A DNA stretch of 64,000 nt from Paragorgia papillata (GCA_035771165.1 JAWNZC010000368.1:2824501-2888500); one strand, 5' to 3'. Shown: positions 46,059 through 61,000, counted from the first letter of the stretch. The notes: generated by a model not told the origin, from the sequence alone. Made by a program: numbers and translations.

Positions 46059-49000
46059 AAAATTCATTAATAATTCATGAGGAAAACACAAAGAGAAATC
46101 ATAAGCGTATCGGATCTATATATGTGATATAGACTCGCTCTAAGTTTCTCGCTGGTTTTTAACGGCTGAGATAAGCTTAATTTTTAGAAGTCATTAAAAA
46201 CCTTGCAGAACGGGCTTTATCGGTTCTAAAACATTCGGCTATCGCCTCGTGTTTTATATCCGATAAAGCCCTCCTGCGCGGTTTTTAAGTGTATATATAT
46301 ATATCGTTTCATCAAGTCAACATCGAACTATACTCAGTTCAAACTGTATAATGCGATATATGGTATGGTTTTCATGCTGTTAACTACGTTTTTTCTGTTC
46401 TGGTGTTTTTCTTTGAGATTCAATAATGGAATTATATTAAAACAGTTTAATAGGCACCTTTATATAAGCCTATGTAATTAATGTTTTTGCTAACAGTTTC
46501 TGGTGCTATTAGGACGTGGCACTAGCTTTTCCTCAACCACTGCTATCTATATATTTTAAATAAAATTTGCTTTGGAAATTGGTCAATAATAGAAAAAACT
46601 ACATGTATAAAACAGGAATAATAAAAGGATTGATTTTGAAGCAAATAAACCAGCTGTGAACAGAATTGTTACGTCTTGTTACGAATCATCAGACAAGCTA
46701 ATTTTATTTATGATTTTTTCTCGCTATAAGCGGGATGAAAACTGCCATATCCATGAACACAAGATAGACTTTGTCTCGCTAATTACCGGGACTATTTTGT
46801 CAAAAATCATTGTTTTCTGACATAGCAAGCTTTGCACCAACTTCAAACTTCAGTTTCGAATTGTTTAAGTCAATGGAAATTTTCTCAACCACCCTGCAAG
46901 CAGACCCTTATAAATACTCACCGTAAAACAAGGCTCTGCCGAATCGAGTCGAATGTCTGTCGAGCATGCGCGAGAAACATCTTAATAGCGAAGCGCATAG
47001 ATGACGTGAATTCATGTTTGTCTGAGTTAATAATATATTCTTGCATTTCCAACAAAAGAAAATTGCTCATTAGAAATCCCTCGAGATTCAATTTCGGTTT
47101 GTTTGTCTATAAATAGTAACTTAATCGAGTGACGAGAGCGATTGTACAATTCATTCCAGCGAACTCTATAGATTCACTCTCATTCCCAGAGGTCACGATC
47201 TTTTTGGCGACAAATACAGTACAATGGGCTCAGATTTGGCAGTCTGTACTTGCATACAAAGTATCAAGCGATTTCGTTCCATCAAAGACGTACACGGTTT
47301 TGTAATATGTTAAAATGTTTTGGAAACAATTTGACGTCATTTGCATGTCACATAAGTCTAAATATCCCAAGAACAATGTAAAATTGGAAAGAACTGTAAA
47401 TTAAGACCTGTTTATATGGAGGCTAGTTACTCGGCACCTGGCGAGTTCCCGGTCCGTAGAACGAACACTGCTTTTCCCACCGCAGTGTTTATATGGGACA
47501 GACGAGTAACTCGCCCTGGCGATAACTCACCACTGGCAGCCGGGATCTCGACAAAGCGGGATAAACATTTCCCCATATAAACACTTTTCCCCGGGTAACT
47601 CGGCATAGCGGGATGAATTTTCTATATTCGTTGTTTGTCACTTTTGTTGATGTTAATCATCTCAAATATCACAACTTTCCAGGTAACTCGCTTCCATATA
47701 AACAGACCTTAATATTCTTCTTTACATAAAACATTTGTATATAGTCTTCAAAAACTCATTAATAATTCATGAGTAAAATTCAAAAGAAATTAAAGTTTAA
47801 TCAGTGTCTTTATATGTGATAAAGATACCTCCTGATTTACATAAACTTTAGCTTTGATTTTCTCGGCTTAGACAAGGTTATTTTTCAAACTTACTACGAA
47901 GTGGTTCGTTTTTGAAGTTGTTCAATAAACTCGCAGTTCGTGTTTTATCAGATATAAAAACACTCGGCTTCGCCTCGTGTCTTTATATCTGATAAAACAT
48001 TCCTGCTCGTTTATCATACAGTACATCAATAATTCATGACAAAAAAACAAATGAATGTTTAATCAGTAGTTGTAATGTGATACAAAATCCTGCTGATTTA
48101 CATAAACTTTTTATTCGATTTTCTCACCAAAAATCATTCCTATCTTTAAGATGATCGACGAATACGAACGGTTATACATCCATTCGTATTCTTTCGTTCA
48201 GCTCGAGTTTGTATATCCAATACAACCCGGCCGCTCATGTTGTAAATAGTACTTATAGATACGAGAGGCCGAGCTTTATTAAGGATTTATTAACCGAGTG
48301 CGAGGTCTGTATACGGGAAAGTATTTGCCTGAGGTTTTCGTACAGACCGAGCGACGAAGGAGCGAGGTTTGTGCGATAAAACCGAGGGCAAATACTTTCC
48401 TGGACACACCGAGCAAACGAGGTTAATAAGGAATTTATTATATGGCTATTGGTTCATTTTATTTTTAAGTTTCGAGGGTTGTTTTCGTCTTTGGAGTATG
48501 CTGTTTACCTTACCTGTTAACTTTTTCGTGTCGCTTCTTGCCCTTCTTGTTTACACCAGTTCGGCTTTTATTTGTCGTGTTTTTAGATAAACAGCTTTAA
48601 AGAAAACCAGCAGTAATGTTCCAACACATTTTATTGTTCAGAATATTTGAACAGTACTCTTTTATTTGTATTCAAATCAATTCACATTTCCCCGTCAAAA
48701 CTTACAGGGCCGAGAAAAAAGCGTATTGACCGGTCGGTCAATATCGTAAAATCCCGACCTCTCAGGAACCAATCAGCGTGCGTCTTTTTGCGTACGGACC
48801 GGAAATCAAACCCAGCCATATAATAAAAGCATTTACAACGCGAGCCGAAATATCTGACTCTATCCAATTCACACATCTAATTCTTAAGGTTTTTCAACAA
48901 TCTTTAAGACATAAACTGTGTTTAAGCTAAGGAAATCCTTCGGAAAGTTTATGTAAATCAGCTAGGACGAGTTTGTATCCGATTTACAATACCTGCCGGA

Positions 49001-52000
49001 TTAAACATTTCTTATTGCATATTATTAAATGCAATATGAGCGGCCGAACTGTATAGGATTTACAAGGCAAGTTGTGGTAAATGCTAAATAACCATGTTTA
49101 CCAATTATTTTGGAGATTCAAGCCATTTTAGCTGAGTTAATCGAAGGAAAAATTTATGCAAACCTCGACGATGTTGTATCCAATATATACAGCATACTAA
49201 TTAACATCCTTTTGGTTTGCAATTTGCATTTTCTCGTGAATTATAGCCTGCGTAGCTGGCGGTGTTAGGGGGTTCGGGCGTGGGCGGGCGGTAGGTGGGC
49301 AACGGAAGTACCACCTGCCCCAAAACCATGTGTTTTCGAATTCCGCCCACCGAATATGTTTGTTTAAGAGAACCAATCAGAACGTGAGCCAATAATAATG
49401 GCGATGTCAATGTTTTGACAACTTTCGAAATGTGATTTATGAAACCCTTGAAGCGTGGAAGAATAGCCAACGACGCGAAAGACCCAACACTAATTTGCCA
49501 TCAATCAAAATCAATATTCTGACCAATCAGAATACTCCGTCACCCAGCGGACGGACAACTCAAAAATACATGGTTTTTATGCAGGCGGTATTTCCCGTTG
49601 CCCGCCTACCGCCCGTCCCCGAATCCCCTAATACCGCCAGCTACGCAGGCTACGTGAATTATTAATGATATTTTAAGTATAAACACATTCCCTTACTTGT
49701 AGCTGTAGGTGTAACAGGGCTAGTCTTAGAAGAGCTACCTGTAGTTTTTTTTGTAGACGAAGTGGGGGTACTTGTTGGCGCGGTTGTCGTTGTTTTTGCC
49801 GTCACATTGAGAACTAGTTCTGCCTTTTTGCTATCCAAGTTATTCTTGGCAACACAGCGATATGTTCCAACATCACTGATATTGACATTGTTAATTATCA
49901 ATATTCCCTCACTACTGGTCAGGACCTCCTCAAACGTTTGCTTTTTCACAAAAGTAATGTTGTAGTTTGGTTTGGGATTACCATCAGCCTGGCATGTTAG
50001 TTTGACGTTGTCACCAACTTGAGAAATATTGTTGGGCACGTTGCTGGTAAAGTGGATGAAAGTTGGTCCATCTTAAAAAAACAACAATGAACGACAAGCT
50101 TAAAGTGGTTCTCTGATGAAAATATTGTTGGCAATGTTTTTGCATAATCTTAAAGACGATATGGTAGGTAGTAATCGTGCAAGGTTTCATTTCAAAATTC
50201 GTTGAAGAAAAGGTGATATTTCACGTGTGAAGTTTGTATTTTGGAGCGCCGCCATTAAAGTAGGCTCGATTTCCAGCCGTATCTCGGGCCCCAGTACTTA
50301 CCTTCCCCGAAATCACGGCTGGACTCGTGAGCTTGTCCATTGTCGATTTACACCAATCACAAACGTGCCTGCACATTTTCAGCAGGCAGGCATATATAAT
50401 TGGGTTTACTGCATGAATTACCCCGTCAGTTAAAGATTTACAACGGGAAGCTCTAAATGGTTAATAGCCAAGATGTTCTCGTCATTCAGGCTACAGGAAC
50501 AGGAAAATCACCAATATTTCAGTCAGCTTGTATGGTTTTTGATATCCTGAAATTAATTTATGCAATACGTATCTACGACAATGAACTATATAATGAAATG
50601 GGTCGTTTTTTAAGGCTATTTAAAAATTTTGCAGCACATCTTTTCTCGTGTTTTAAACCTTGTATATTTTTATTATATGGCACAAGTTGATTCCGGTGAC
50701 ATCGCGTGCTCGATCTGATTATTTCCTAGGTCTGTTATTTCCCGGTATATACGCAACAGTAATCCTTTACAAATAGAAATTCGACTTCTGCTAATAAAAA
50801 AAGTCGTGTAAGATTAGCCACATAATTCCGTAAACCTATTGCACGCGAGACTCGCATTCTAGCAGACATTTAATTTACACTCGTAGAAACTTTTAATTTA
50901 TATTAAATATAATAATTCGTATCGTACTTACATTTTACATCCACTTGGATCGTTTTCTTATCTTCTAAACTGTGGCTTTTAACTTTACATTCGTAGGTCC
51001 CAGCATGAGTTTTGTTGACATTTTTCAATATCAGTTGTTTGCTTAAGTATCCAGTTCCATTAATTGGCTCACCACCATCTTTAGACCATGATGCAATTGG
51101 AGGTGGGTTGCCGTTTGTACTGTTACAAAGACATGTAAAGTTTCCACCTTTGTTAACTGAGACATTTTGAGCACAATTTATAGTAGCATTTGGTTGTTCT
51201 GTAACGAGATCAAGACAATTGAATTAGATGAAAGGAAAAAAGTAGCTTAGACTATGTGCACACGGTGTCGTTTCCAAACGTTTTCATTTGAAACGCGTTT
51301 CAAAAAACATTGTTTTCACGCCGTGTTCACACGCGAACGGATGAAAAAAACGGCATTTCACGAAAACGTTTTATACTGGAAACGAAATCTGATAATCGTT
51401 TTCACTATTGAAAACGGTTTCAACTGTGTCGTTCTGGGTTTTATTCTCGTGTGAACAGGTTAAATCGACGTAAAAACTGGACTGCGGGTGCTGCCCAAAA
51501 ATGTGTGACCATTTTCAGTTTCAAAATGGCGGCATTTGGTTTTCAATATTTATGTAAATACAAGGCAAACTTTTCTCACTTTACATGCACGGTTGGTCAT
51601 TGTTAATTGTGGGACCAAGACTCAAGAGGCCAACTGAATGATTTGTTTGACCAAACTAGGAATATCAGTAGAACATGATCTCGAGATGGTATAAACAAAA
51701 TAATTATTTCGGTTGACTTGCCATGTATATTATTTACGTTTGTTGCGTGATACAATAGACCAGTTTCATAATGGCCACCACTTTAAATATTCTTCCACTT
51801 TAAATATTCTTTTATGTGCATCTAAATGAGTCTTTCTGGCCTCATTATGAAGCAAAGATTCTTTTGAATTGCAGACGCACAAACGACGTGAGAAAGGCTT
51901 ATTAAGATGCATATAAAAGAATATTCAAATTAATTACTATTACGAAATTGGTCTATAATTGCTAGACAATTACTGCTGTAGGCTTGTAGCAATAAAATTA

Positions 52001-55000
52001 AACAATACACATGGTCATGGAAGTTACAAACATTTTGTTTTATGAAGTCGTCAGCTCAAGAAGCGAGGCGTAGCCGAGTTTTCCTTAGAGTGTCTTTATC
52101 AACCTTTTCGAAGTGTAGGAGCACGGAGTTCAGTTATGTATAGGCATAGTCCCTAGACATAAATTGTCTGGAAACGCGGCCAAAGTCTTTGTTCTAGGTT
52201 TTTGTTCACGTTTGTTCACCTTATTTCACCTTAACGCTTGCTGAACACATTGTATTTTTGGTATAATGAAGCAATCAACTAATAGCAGCGTTGCTTTATA
52301 AATATTAATGAACGTAAAACAAAAGATTGTGCACCTTATTTGCCACCCTCAACCTAAATTGTAGCTCATTGTTAACCGCTTTGATGTTCGCCGCGTCTCC
52401 AGACAATATAATTCTAAGGACTACGGTATAGGTCAGCGCTTGAAACGATAAAAATCCAAGATGGCGACTAAAAATGACCTGTCCTCAGAGAGAATGGTCC
52501 TTGGTTGTTACACAACATCAATAACAAATAAAATAAAATAAACAATAATAATAACTATAATTACCTCTCTCTCTCCCTCCCTCCCTCCCTCCCTCCCTCC
52601 TGAGGTGGTGACGTCCGCTTGGAATTTATTAGATATGCATGTATGCAACTTCCTGTTGGGCACAGAGTTATTCTGTGACTTGGCTTTAATAGATTTGAGG
52701 GAAGTATGTGATGTAACTGATCAAACTTTGCAGGTGCAATCCGCCTTTCCCTAGCAACCAAGTTCATGTTCCGCCAAACGCCCGAACTTCCGGTACAATA
52801 GTTGATTTTCAATATACGTATTTTACACCAATAAACTTGCGTACCACGGAAAAAGATTCGGATTACCCTAAAATTTGCCGGTGGGAGTACTTTAACGCAT
52901 TCCTGTCCGAGGGCTTCCCAAGAGGTGAATAAAATCGTCTGGCGATAAAATACTAAAGACCAATTCGGACAGGAAAGAGTTAACAACAGTTCGCACCACA
53001 TCGGTTATAACAAAAGCAACTAATTTCTTACCTAAAATGATAACCAGCAGGTCATAAAAAGGAGAAGGAGTCACACCAAGCACTGTAACTTCAAGTCTGT
53101 ACATTCCATTGTAATCCAGACTGACATTTTTTAAAACCAATGTTGCTGGCTTTATGACATTAATATTGGGTAAAGAGCTGTTGGCAATAACTACTTTACC
53201 ACCAGCAGGAATATGAGCAAGTGATTCAGATGATTTAAAAAAGTTGTTGCTGAAAAACCATTGAATTGCCAGAATTGTTTTGCCAGGAAAATCATATGTC
53301 CATGCCAAAGTAACATTGGATCCTTCAGAAATGTAAGTACGATTACCAAATGATGGAGGAGAAATCTTGGCTTAAAAATAAAAATTAAAGATTAGGCAAT
53401 ATTATTTGACAAATTATCGGGAAATGTTAAAAACAAAAAGCTTTGTATTAAAGGATGAGTGTCCAGCTAATGCACTGCGCGCTCACAACCTTGCTCGCGG
53501 CCATTTTTCGGGCCACGAAATTCAACAAGTGAAGCAATCCCTCGATATCTGAGCAATCATTGCAGTAAATTACTCAATTTATGTTTTTCGTGAGAGCAAA
53601 GATGATTTAGTAAGTAGTTATTGTCATATTTTTGATAATATTTGATTACACTCAGAGGGCCGTAGAGTTGTATTTCGAGACAAGTATTCGTCGATCGGCG
53701 TTTCTTACAAAACCAAACGAAGGACAGACAAGAGATCGTAACTAAAGAAGTGGTTTACCTGTTGGATTGCATCTCCGAATAGGATTTGTTTTGATTAGGC
53801 GCTCTTGTTCTCTGGCGTTTAATTTTCAAATGCAATACTGCAATTTATCGCAGTGTTTTGTTTGTAGTTGTAGGCTCCTTTCCCTTCGAATAGGCTACAG
53901 TAACACAAGAATGAAGACCATCCAAATATTTTTGAGTTCTCAGACAAAGACAAATGTCAATTTCACGCGGAGCGTCAAAAGTAATATATTTCTCTTGGAC
54001 ACGTGCAGTTTCCTAGCAAAGCCTATAAGATCCTTTTATTCCCTATATTCTATGAGCAGACGAACAGAAATACGTCCGAAACGTGGAGCGTGTATACAGC
54101 ATACAGAAGTGTTATGCACAGTCTGTAAAGTGCGAAATATGTACTTGAAAGGTCGTTGTAATCAAAGCCGTTGCGAATAGAACACGCTGACAGATTCGTG
54201 GAGTGTCGTTTATAATTATTTTCGACAAATTCTGAGTCAGACATCGCTAGGAATCGATTCAAACGACTTTTGGAAGCTTATAATATCATCGGCAGAGAAC
54301 CAAACAATGAGAAACTTAATATATTGCGGCAGTTAGATGCCAGTTTCCCGTACGAAAACAAAAACACAAGCGCGCAATGCATTAGCTGGACACTCATCCT
54401 TTAAAAGACCGTTTAGCCGCGCAAGGTACGGTCTCATTGATTGATTCATGGTCACGCATGATGTGCAATAAGCAGTCGCCTAATAATGAGCTGGGTAAGA
54501 GGTTTTAGAAATTCGTGCATAAGTGCAATCTCGTACCCAGAGCCTGCGATCCTTTTGGTCATTACTAAGGATCAGAGGCTCTGGGGAACTCCGATGAAAC
54601 TTGTCATCTGATTGGTTAGTTTAAAAACAGTAACATTTCAAATAATGTGCAACTTGCAAACTTGTTTAATCGATTTCTCGACGTTCTGTAACACATAATT
54701 ATACACGACAGACCTAAAATACAATTGAACACATGAAATAATTCAAAACAGCAAAAATCCCGACAATTTACAAGTTAAAACTATTGTTATTCTCGCTTCG
54801 TCACCAAACAAACATCCATCGTCTCGCTCGTCTCGTAATTCTTTGCAGTCTCGTCTCAGAACTTTAAAATTATACTAGAGAATACAAGGTCGATGTAGTT
54901 TAGCCGAAATTCCTGACAGAAAGTACAATGCCTTACCTGAGCGGCTGAGCCAATCACTGCCGAGTGCCGATGGCGACGCGGACATATAAAACACTCTCGT

Positions 55001-58000
55001 CAAATCGTCCGGTTGATGATTTAGAGAAAAGCGAAGAAAGACCATTTGTATCACAACGCTTTGTCAAGAGCTTTGTAAAACATACTGGGTCATTCTTTAT
55101 TGGTAAACAAATATTTTCCCTGGTCTTCGAACAAGCTAAAGATCGTCGATGACAGTAATAAATTATAGGGAACTGGGAACCAGAGGACTGGAAACAAAAC
55201 CCATTTTTGGGTTTTTTTTCATCGGAGTTTCCTAGCAGCAGGAACAGCAGGGAATTTTGTCTGCGCCGAGTAAAAATATCGCGGGCACAAGCGACTTTGG
55301 GAAGCTGTTGACAAATTCTGTGCGTGCGAATTGTTTTGCGAAGGTGCTTCATTGCAGTTGCTCTGATGAGCTGGATTTCTCGTGTTTCTTGATCTTTCGA
55401 ATATAAAGTGAAGAAGACGTGATGTAGCAGCTAGTTCATCCTACTGAAGTACAATGAAATTGTTTTACCGAAGTGAAATTCTTCAAAGTTTGACCCAAGC
55501 TGCATTTCGAGGTTGGACGAGCAGGGGAAGAGAGAAAATGGTAGAGCGAGATCGGTACAAACGAGTTCGTAGATTTAACATCCAAGACGTAAGAATTGGT
55601 GATATTATTACGCCGGATTTTGATAAGGAAATGATTAGTGTTTCTTCCGTATTTGGCCATACAGAACGGCAAACTTTTACCCTTGTGTTTTAGAGTATTG
55701 TCGAAAGATCGTGGAAAGAAACTATTGCCGTGCTTGTAAATGTTCGAAAATGGTGCGCCATGTTGAAAAGCACTTGTTGACCGTTAACTAAAAATTGTGT
55801 CTTATGCCTCAAAATGTTATTGCCAATAAGAAGGAATCGGCCTTCGCAAAATTGTAGAATGTATAGAAAATTGGCCCATGATCTGTGCATCTAGTGAAAG
55901 TTTACGTATCAAGGTACTTCAAATGACCGGGCATCTACGGGCGAAAACAAACCTGGTGAGGTCTATATTGAGGATTAGCATTCTCTTGAATGATAAATTT
56001 CATCGTTACGCTAAAAAAGCCCAGAATCAAGTAGGTTTCTTTGGAGCAATTTTGCATTGTTTGCTTTGTTGTTTTGTTATCGTTCGTTGAAAGTCTCCAT
56101 TGATCTGTTTAAAATGATATACTGCAAAATCTGCCCGATTGCCACAAAATATTTTTACCGATTGTCAGTCTTTAGTTGATTTTCTTTAATTTTAACGACA
56201 CTTTTTTGTTCTAAAAATTGTAGAAATGGGGTTTTGAGCTCAATTAAACTGCGTGCATTTGAAGCCACGGCATGTCATAGTCATACGTTTTTACATGAGC
56301 CTAGTGCTTGGGAGATGAGGCGACTCCTCCCTACGTTAATGACGTTAAATAAATTCTTCTTCTTATATTCTTCTTCTTATTCTTATGTTGACCACAACGT
56401 ACTCAAGTCATTGTCACCCAATTTAATATCGTACGATTCACTAAAATATCTTTCTATTTCTTCACGTTGTGGGAGGCTGCTTCTGACTGTTTCCAGTGTC
56501 CTTTCACAAGCCGTTTTACAAAATACACACCTTTTTCTGGGGGAAATAAGGCCATAAGGGTTGTGGGGGGGGAAAATTTACCGCCATCTTTGTTTATGTT
56601 TTTGAAGTCCCCAGACTCCCCACGACAACTCGCGCGACGCATGCGCAGACAAAATTCCCTGCTGTTCCAGAGCCCCTGATCCTTGGTAATGACCAAAAGG
56701 ATCGCAGGCTCTGGGTACGAGATTGGCATAAGTGACGAGACTAACATGGTGACAAGAAATAAAACCTAGAACCAAATATGAAAAGTCGACCAGATGTACA
56801 ACTGATTTAGTTAGGGAGTCCACATCAATTACTTTGGTTGATCTAAGACAAAATGTGAATATGAATACAAAGTGAAACAGAGACCAGATATCTTTAAATA
56901 TACATCTACTGACTGTTAAAACACTTCTCGATTATCATAGAAAAGAGGCCAGCCTAGTTAGCCAGGATCCCAATTGCTGCTTGCTAAGCCAACACTGTTA
57001 AACAGAATGGAAAATTTTGACCGACTTTTCACAACGTAAAGCCGCTGTTATATGATGCGGCGATTTGTGAAACCTGTGTCGCAAATGCATCGTGCAACAG
57101 TGGCTTAACTGCTTAAGGTGGGTTGGCCCAATGAATGAATAAACTCAGCCAGGGCCCAGGTGTAATGGTCTGAGATTGTCACGATGCTCAGATTGTACAT
57201 GTATATCAATTTGTATAATCGTGATGTAAACGTGATGTTTACCGCTCGGAATTTAATTTAAACTTTTTGCCTTGGATATCAAAATTGTTGATTTTGCCAA
57301 TAGCTGCGAGCTTTTTACAAGATATTATGGGAAAACCCATGAGAATTTGAGGGATACTTATGTCAATTCTAAATTCATGTCAAGTTTCCCGTACCTGGGG
57401 ACTTTGTAAACCACAGACTGTTTCAGCGCAAACTGGTTTTGAAATTTAATGGCAAGCCCGAACACATCATTACGTGAATATATTGTGTGAAATTTTATTA
57501 AAGGACAATGGCAATAAAAATGAAGTTTGTCAAATTTGAAAGAACTCGTAAAATTGTAATAGAAGTTCTTTTACAACTTTTTTGTATCTTTCTTCGTTTT
57601 CAAAATATTTCAGTTTGTTTAATATGTAAATTAGCTTGTCTCTGACGTTAGGAGCAGGGTACAGTATTTTCATACATTACAAAATTACTTACACCTCCAT
57701 AGGCGTGTGTGTGCGGGTGGCGGGGGTGGCAATTGCCCTCCTAAAATATTTGATTTGAAAAAGGAAAATTCGGGCACTTTTTGCTCGTAATTTCGGGCAA
57801 TTTCGGTATGCATTGCTGTGAAATGTTCAAGAAAAATTCATACGTTAAACTAAGACTGAAAAATACGACTTAAAAATCCATATTTAACCTTAAATTTTTC
57901 GGGTAAAAATCTCAGCCCCCCCCCCCCCTCCCCAACAGAATTGGGCTTCTACAAAATCTCAGCCCCCCCCCCCCAACAGAATTGGGCTTCTACACCTATG

Positions 58001-61000
58001 TACACCTCTATGATCGCTCAACATAAAATGTTTAGTGTCACAAGGCGTTTTTATGTGCACAGTTTAAAGTTATTTCATTGAACAAACAGAGATATAACTG
58101 CGTGATTTTGCTAGGTGTGAAAATACTGTACCCTGTTCTTGACCTCAGAGACCAACTAATTTACATATCAAACAAACTGGAATATCTTGAAAACGAAGAA
58201 AGATACAAAAAAGTTGTAGAAGATATTCTATTACAATTTTACGAGTTCTTTCAAATTAGACAAACTTCATTTTTGTTGCCAATGTCCTTTAACAATGAAA
58301 ATGTAGGCAATCGATTTTCCGGGCGGAAAGCGTAATCGTAAAATAAAAATAAGAGCCCAGCTCAAAATTCTTAATACTTCCATAATAAGAGATGAAACAA
58401 GTCAAAATCTTTAAAAAAGATGTTTATGTACTATAACTCCAAATAATGTTGTATACAGTTTGACTGTACTAAGGAGTGAAATATTATTTCTAAGCTAGCT
58501 TGATTTCCCAAATATTTCAGCTGACGTGTTACTGTAACTATACCGTTGGGCAACATTGCCACTTTTCAAATCTAAAATCTATATCAAATTTTCCAAATTT
58601 GATTGTATCTAATCAAACATAAGGATGTTTAGAATCCCCTTACCAGTGACCTAGATAAAAAGTTTTCAGATACACCTGATGTATATTTGAACATTTTAAT
58701 AGCTGAGCTTTCGTCCTTGGGACTCAGGACGTCTGCCTGCAGAGCTGATGATTTAAAGTATACGGGATCAGTGTCAATCAGATGTTAATGTGCATGTCTG
58801 GCATTAAAATGCAGCTTGTCTTAACTTCGAGCTATCTGAAGAATTATACATGTATTTTGAATAATATCTGAAGAATTATACATGTATTTTGAATAATATC
58901 TGAAGAATTATACATGTATTTTGGCTATAACTGCCTGTAGAGAAAATGTTTATCCAGGTTTAAATAAAAGGGAGTGGATAATTATTTGCAGATGGTACAG
59001 TATTTTCCAGGCATTATCCTATAATGTACAGTTAGTTATCGATTTGATACAAATACATTTAATCAATACTAAATTTGTGGGTGGATTATTAGCTCAGGAG
59101 TTTAGGCAGTTGTTTGGCCATCCACCATCTCCTACCCAGCTTTTGCATTTTACCTTGGTCTGACGTGATTTCAAATACAGGTAGTTTGAAATTTAGATGC
59201 ACTTGGTAATTTGCACAAATAAAGTAATATTTGACATTGTTAAATGCTACTCTAGCGTAAAAGTTTTCTAAACACATCTTAAAAAGAAAGGTGGCTCCAT
59301 ACAGTTTCTTGAAAAGTGGAAAACACACGCTCTAGATCCAAAATCTTGTAAATTGATTATTTGTTAAAAAAATGAAACTAATGACTTGTATAGAACAGCA
59401 TTTTCAGAATCAGAAATTATAATGAAAAAGTGCGTAACTGTTGCTATGGCAACAATGACATTTTGAAATGGCTGCTAACTTGCATTTAAACTAGTTTAAT
59501 TTGAAAACAACGTTGGCGACTCCCATTTTTTATTTTACTAAAAGTTTTCTTTTAGTATGAGTAATGGTTAGGCCAATTTAAAAAAAAATGCTGTACATCA
59601 AAAAAAATTTTTAATAAGAAAAACCACATTTTTTATTTGAAAATTTTTGGATCTACAGAATTTTTTAAATTTGGCCTATTGACTACTCATACTAGAAGAA
59701 AACTTTTAATAAAATAAAAAATGGGGGTCACCAAGGTTTTTTGCAAATTAAACTAGTGTAAATGCAAATTAGCAGCCATTTTGAAACGTCATTGTTGCCA
59801 TAGCAACCACGGTTACACACTTTTTCATTTGATGTTATCTATCAACAAGATGCAAATATAGGCTTCTTGTAATAGAATACTGTCATTGCAGTTTAACGTA
59901 GCATACTGTAGGTGCTATTAATGTCCAACTTAGCTTCCAAACAACATCTTGGATGATACTGTGGATTGGTCAGGTCTGCAAATAATTTTTATATAGAAGG
60001 GCAAATGTCAGGCTAAGACAGAAAGTGGTTGGACATGCATGTAGAAACTTGGGCTGGACAGACTAAAGTTTTCCCTGTCTTTTATATTAAGACTTATAAT
60101 TATAACTCCAAGGGATTTATATCTGAGGATTTATATCTGAGGATTTATCGTGATGAGATGCATGGGATTTATCGTGATGACATCACGATAAATCCTCGGA
60201 TATAAATCCCTCGGGAGTTACAATTATAAGTCTTATAGAATCAGTGAGAATGGATTTTTATTTCAAAGATTGACAATAAACTAGTGCTATGCACATGTAA
60301 TGTATGATTCATGCTTAGGACTGCATGTTAATAACTCTGCTTGACAACTCTGCTGTACCTATGAGCACACTATTTAGTAGTGAAAAATTGAGTCTCTATA
60401 ACTTCAGAGAAATACAGTATGCTTTCTAAAGTTTAGTGTACAGGGGTGTCGCTGACCTGTTGTTCATTGGTTGGATTTCGATGAAAATCAAGCACTCAAT
60501 CCTAAACCACCATGAACATTATGTTTCCTTTCTGTATATTCTTTACATGTACTAACAAATAAGGGACAAAATATCTTAAAGACAATAACTCGGTAAGTTT
60601 GAATTGACCAGTCGTATTGAGGTTTGAATGGACAATAACATACTGTAAAACATGCCAGACAATGTCCAATGACTGGACTGTAATTTGCATCCCTGTTGGT
60701 GGTGATAATTTTTTAATCCCATGTGATCTCATCAGTTAGTGATCAGCAAGCATTCCCTGACAAAGCAGAATTTATTTTTTTGAAAACAAAACAACAGCTT
60801 TTTGGGGCTTCTGGATGCATTGGGCATTTAATTGTTACATGTAAAGTAATATTTATGTTACAAATACCATACTTGGATGGGTGATCATCTGTGCTTTAAT
60901 TTTCTTCCCTCTGCAAAATCAACACCATAGTGTCCACAACCAGACCTAGATACAATTTACAATATGATGAGAGTATCTTACCTTGTACATCACCTGCATA

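Noticed and set aside
52561..53001. 146-codon minus-strand frame downstream of exon 2
   Set aside because: It lies in intron 2 past a strong donor, is out of register with the gene and ends in a CCCT microsatellite.
53767..54180. 137-codon plus-strand frame
   Set aside because: Inside a TTAA-flanked transposon in intron 1, no recognisable domain or codon pattern.
55454..55693. 79-codon plus-strand frame in intron 1
   Set aside because: Not a simple repeat, but no domain, no relative I recognise, and it lies within a pair of inverted repeats.
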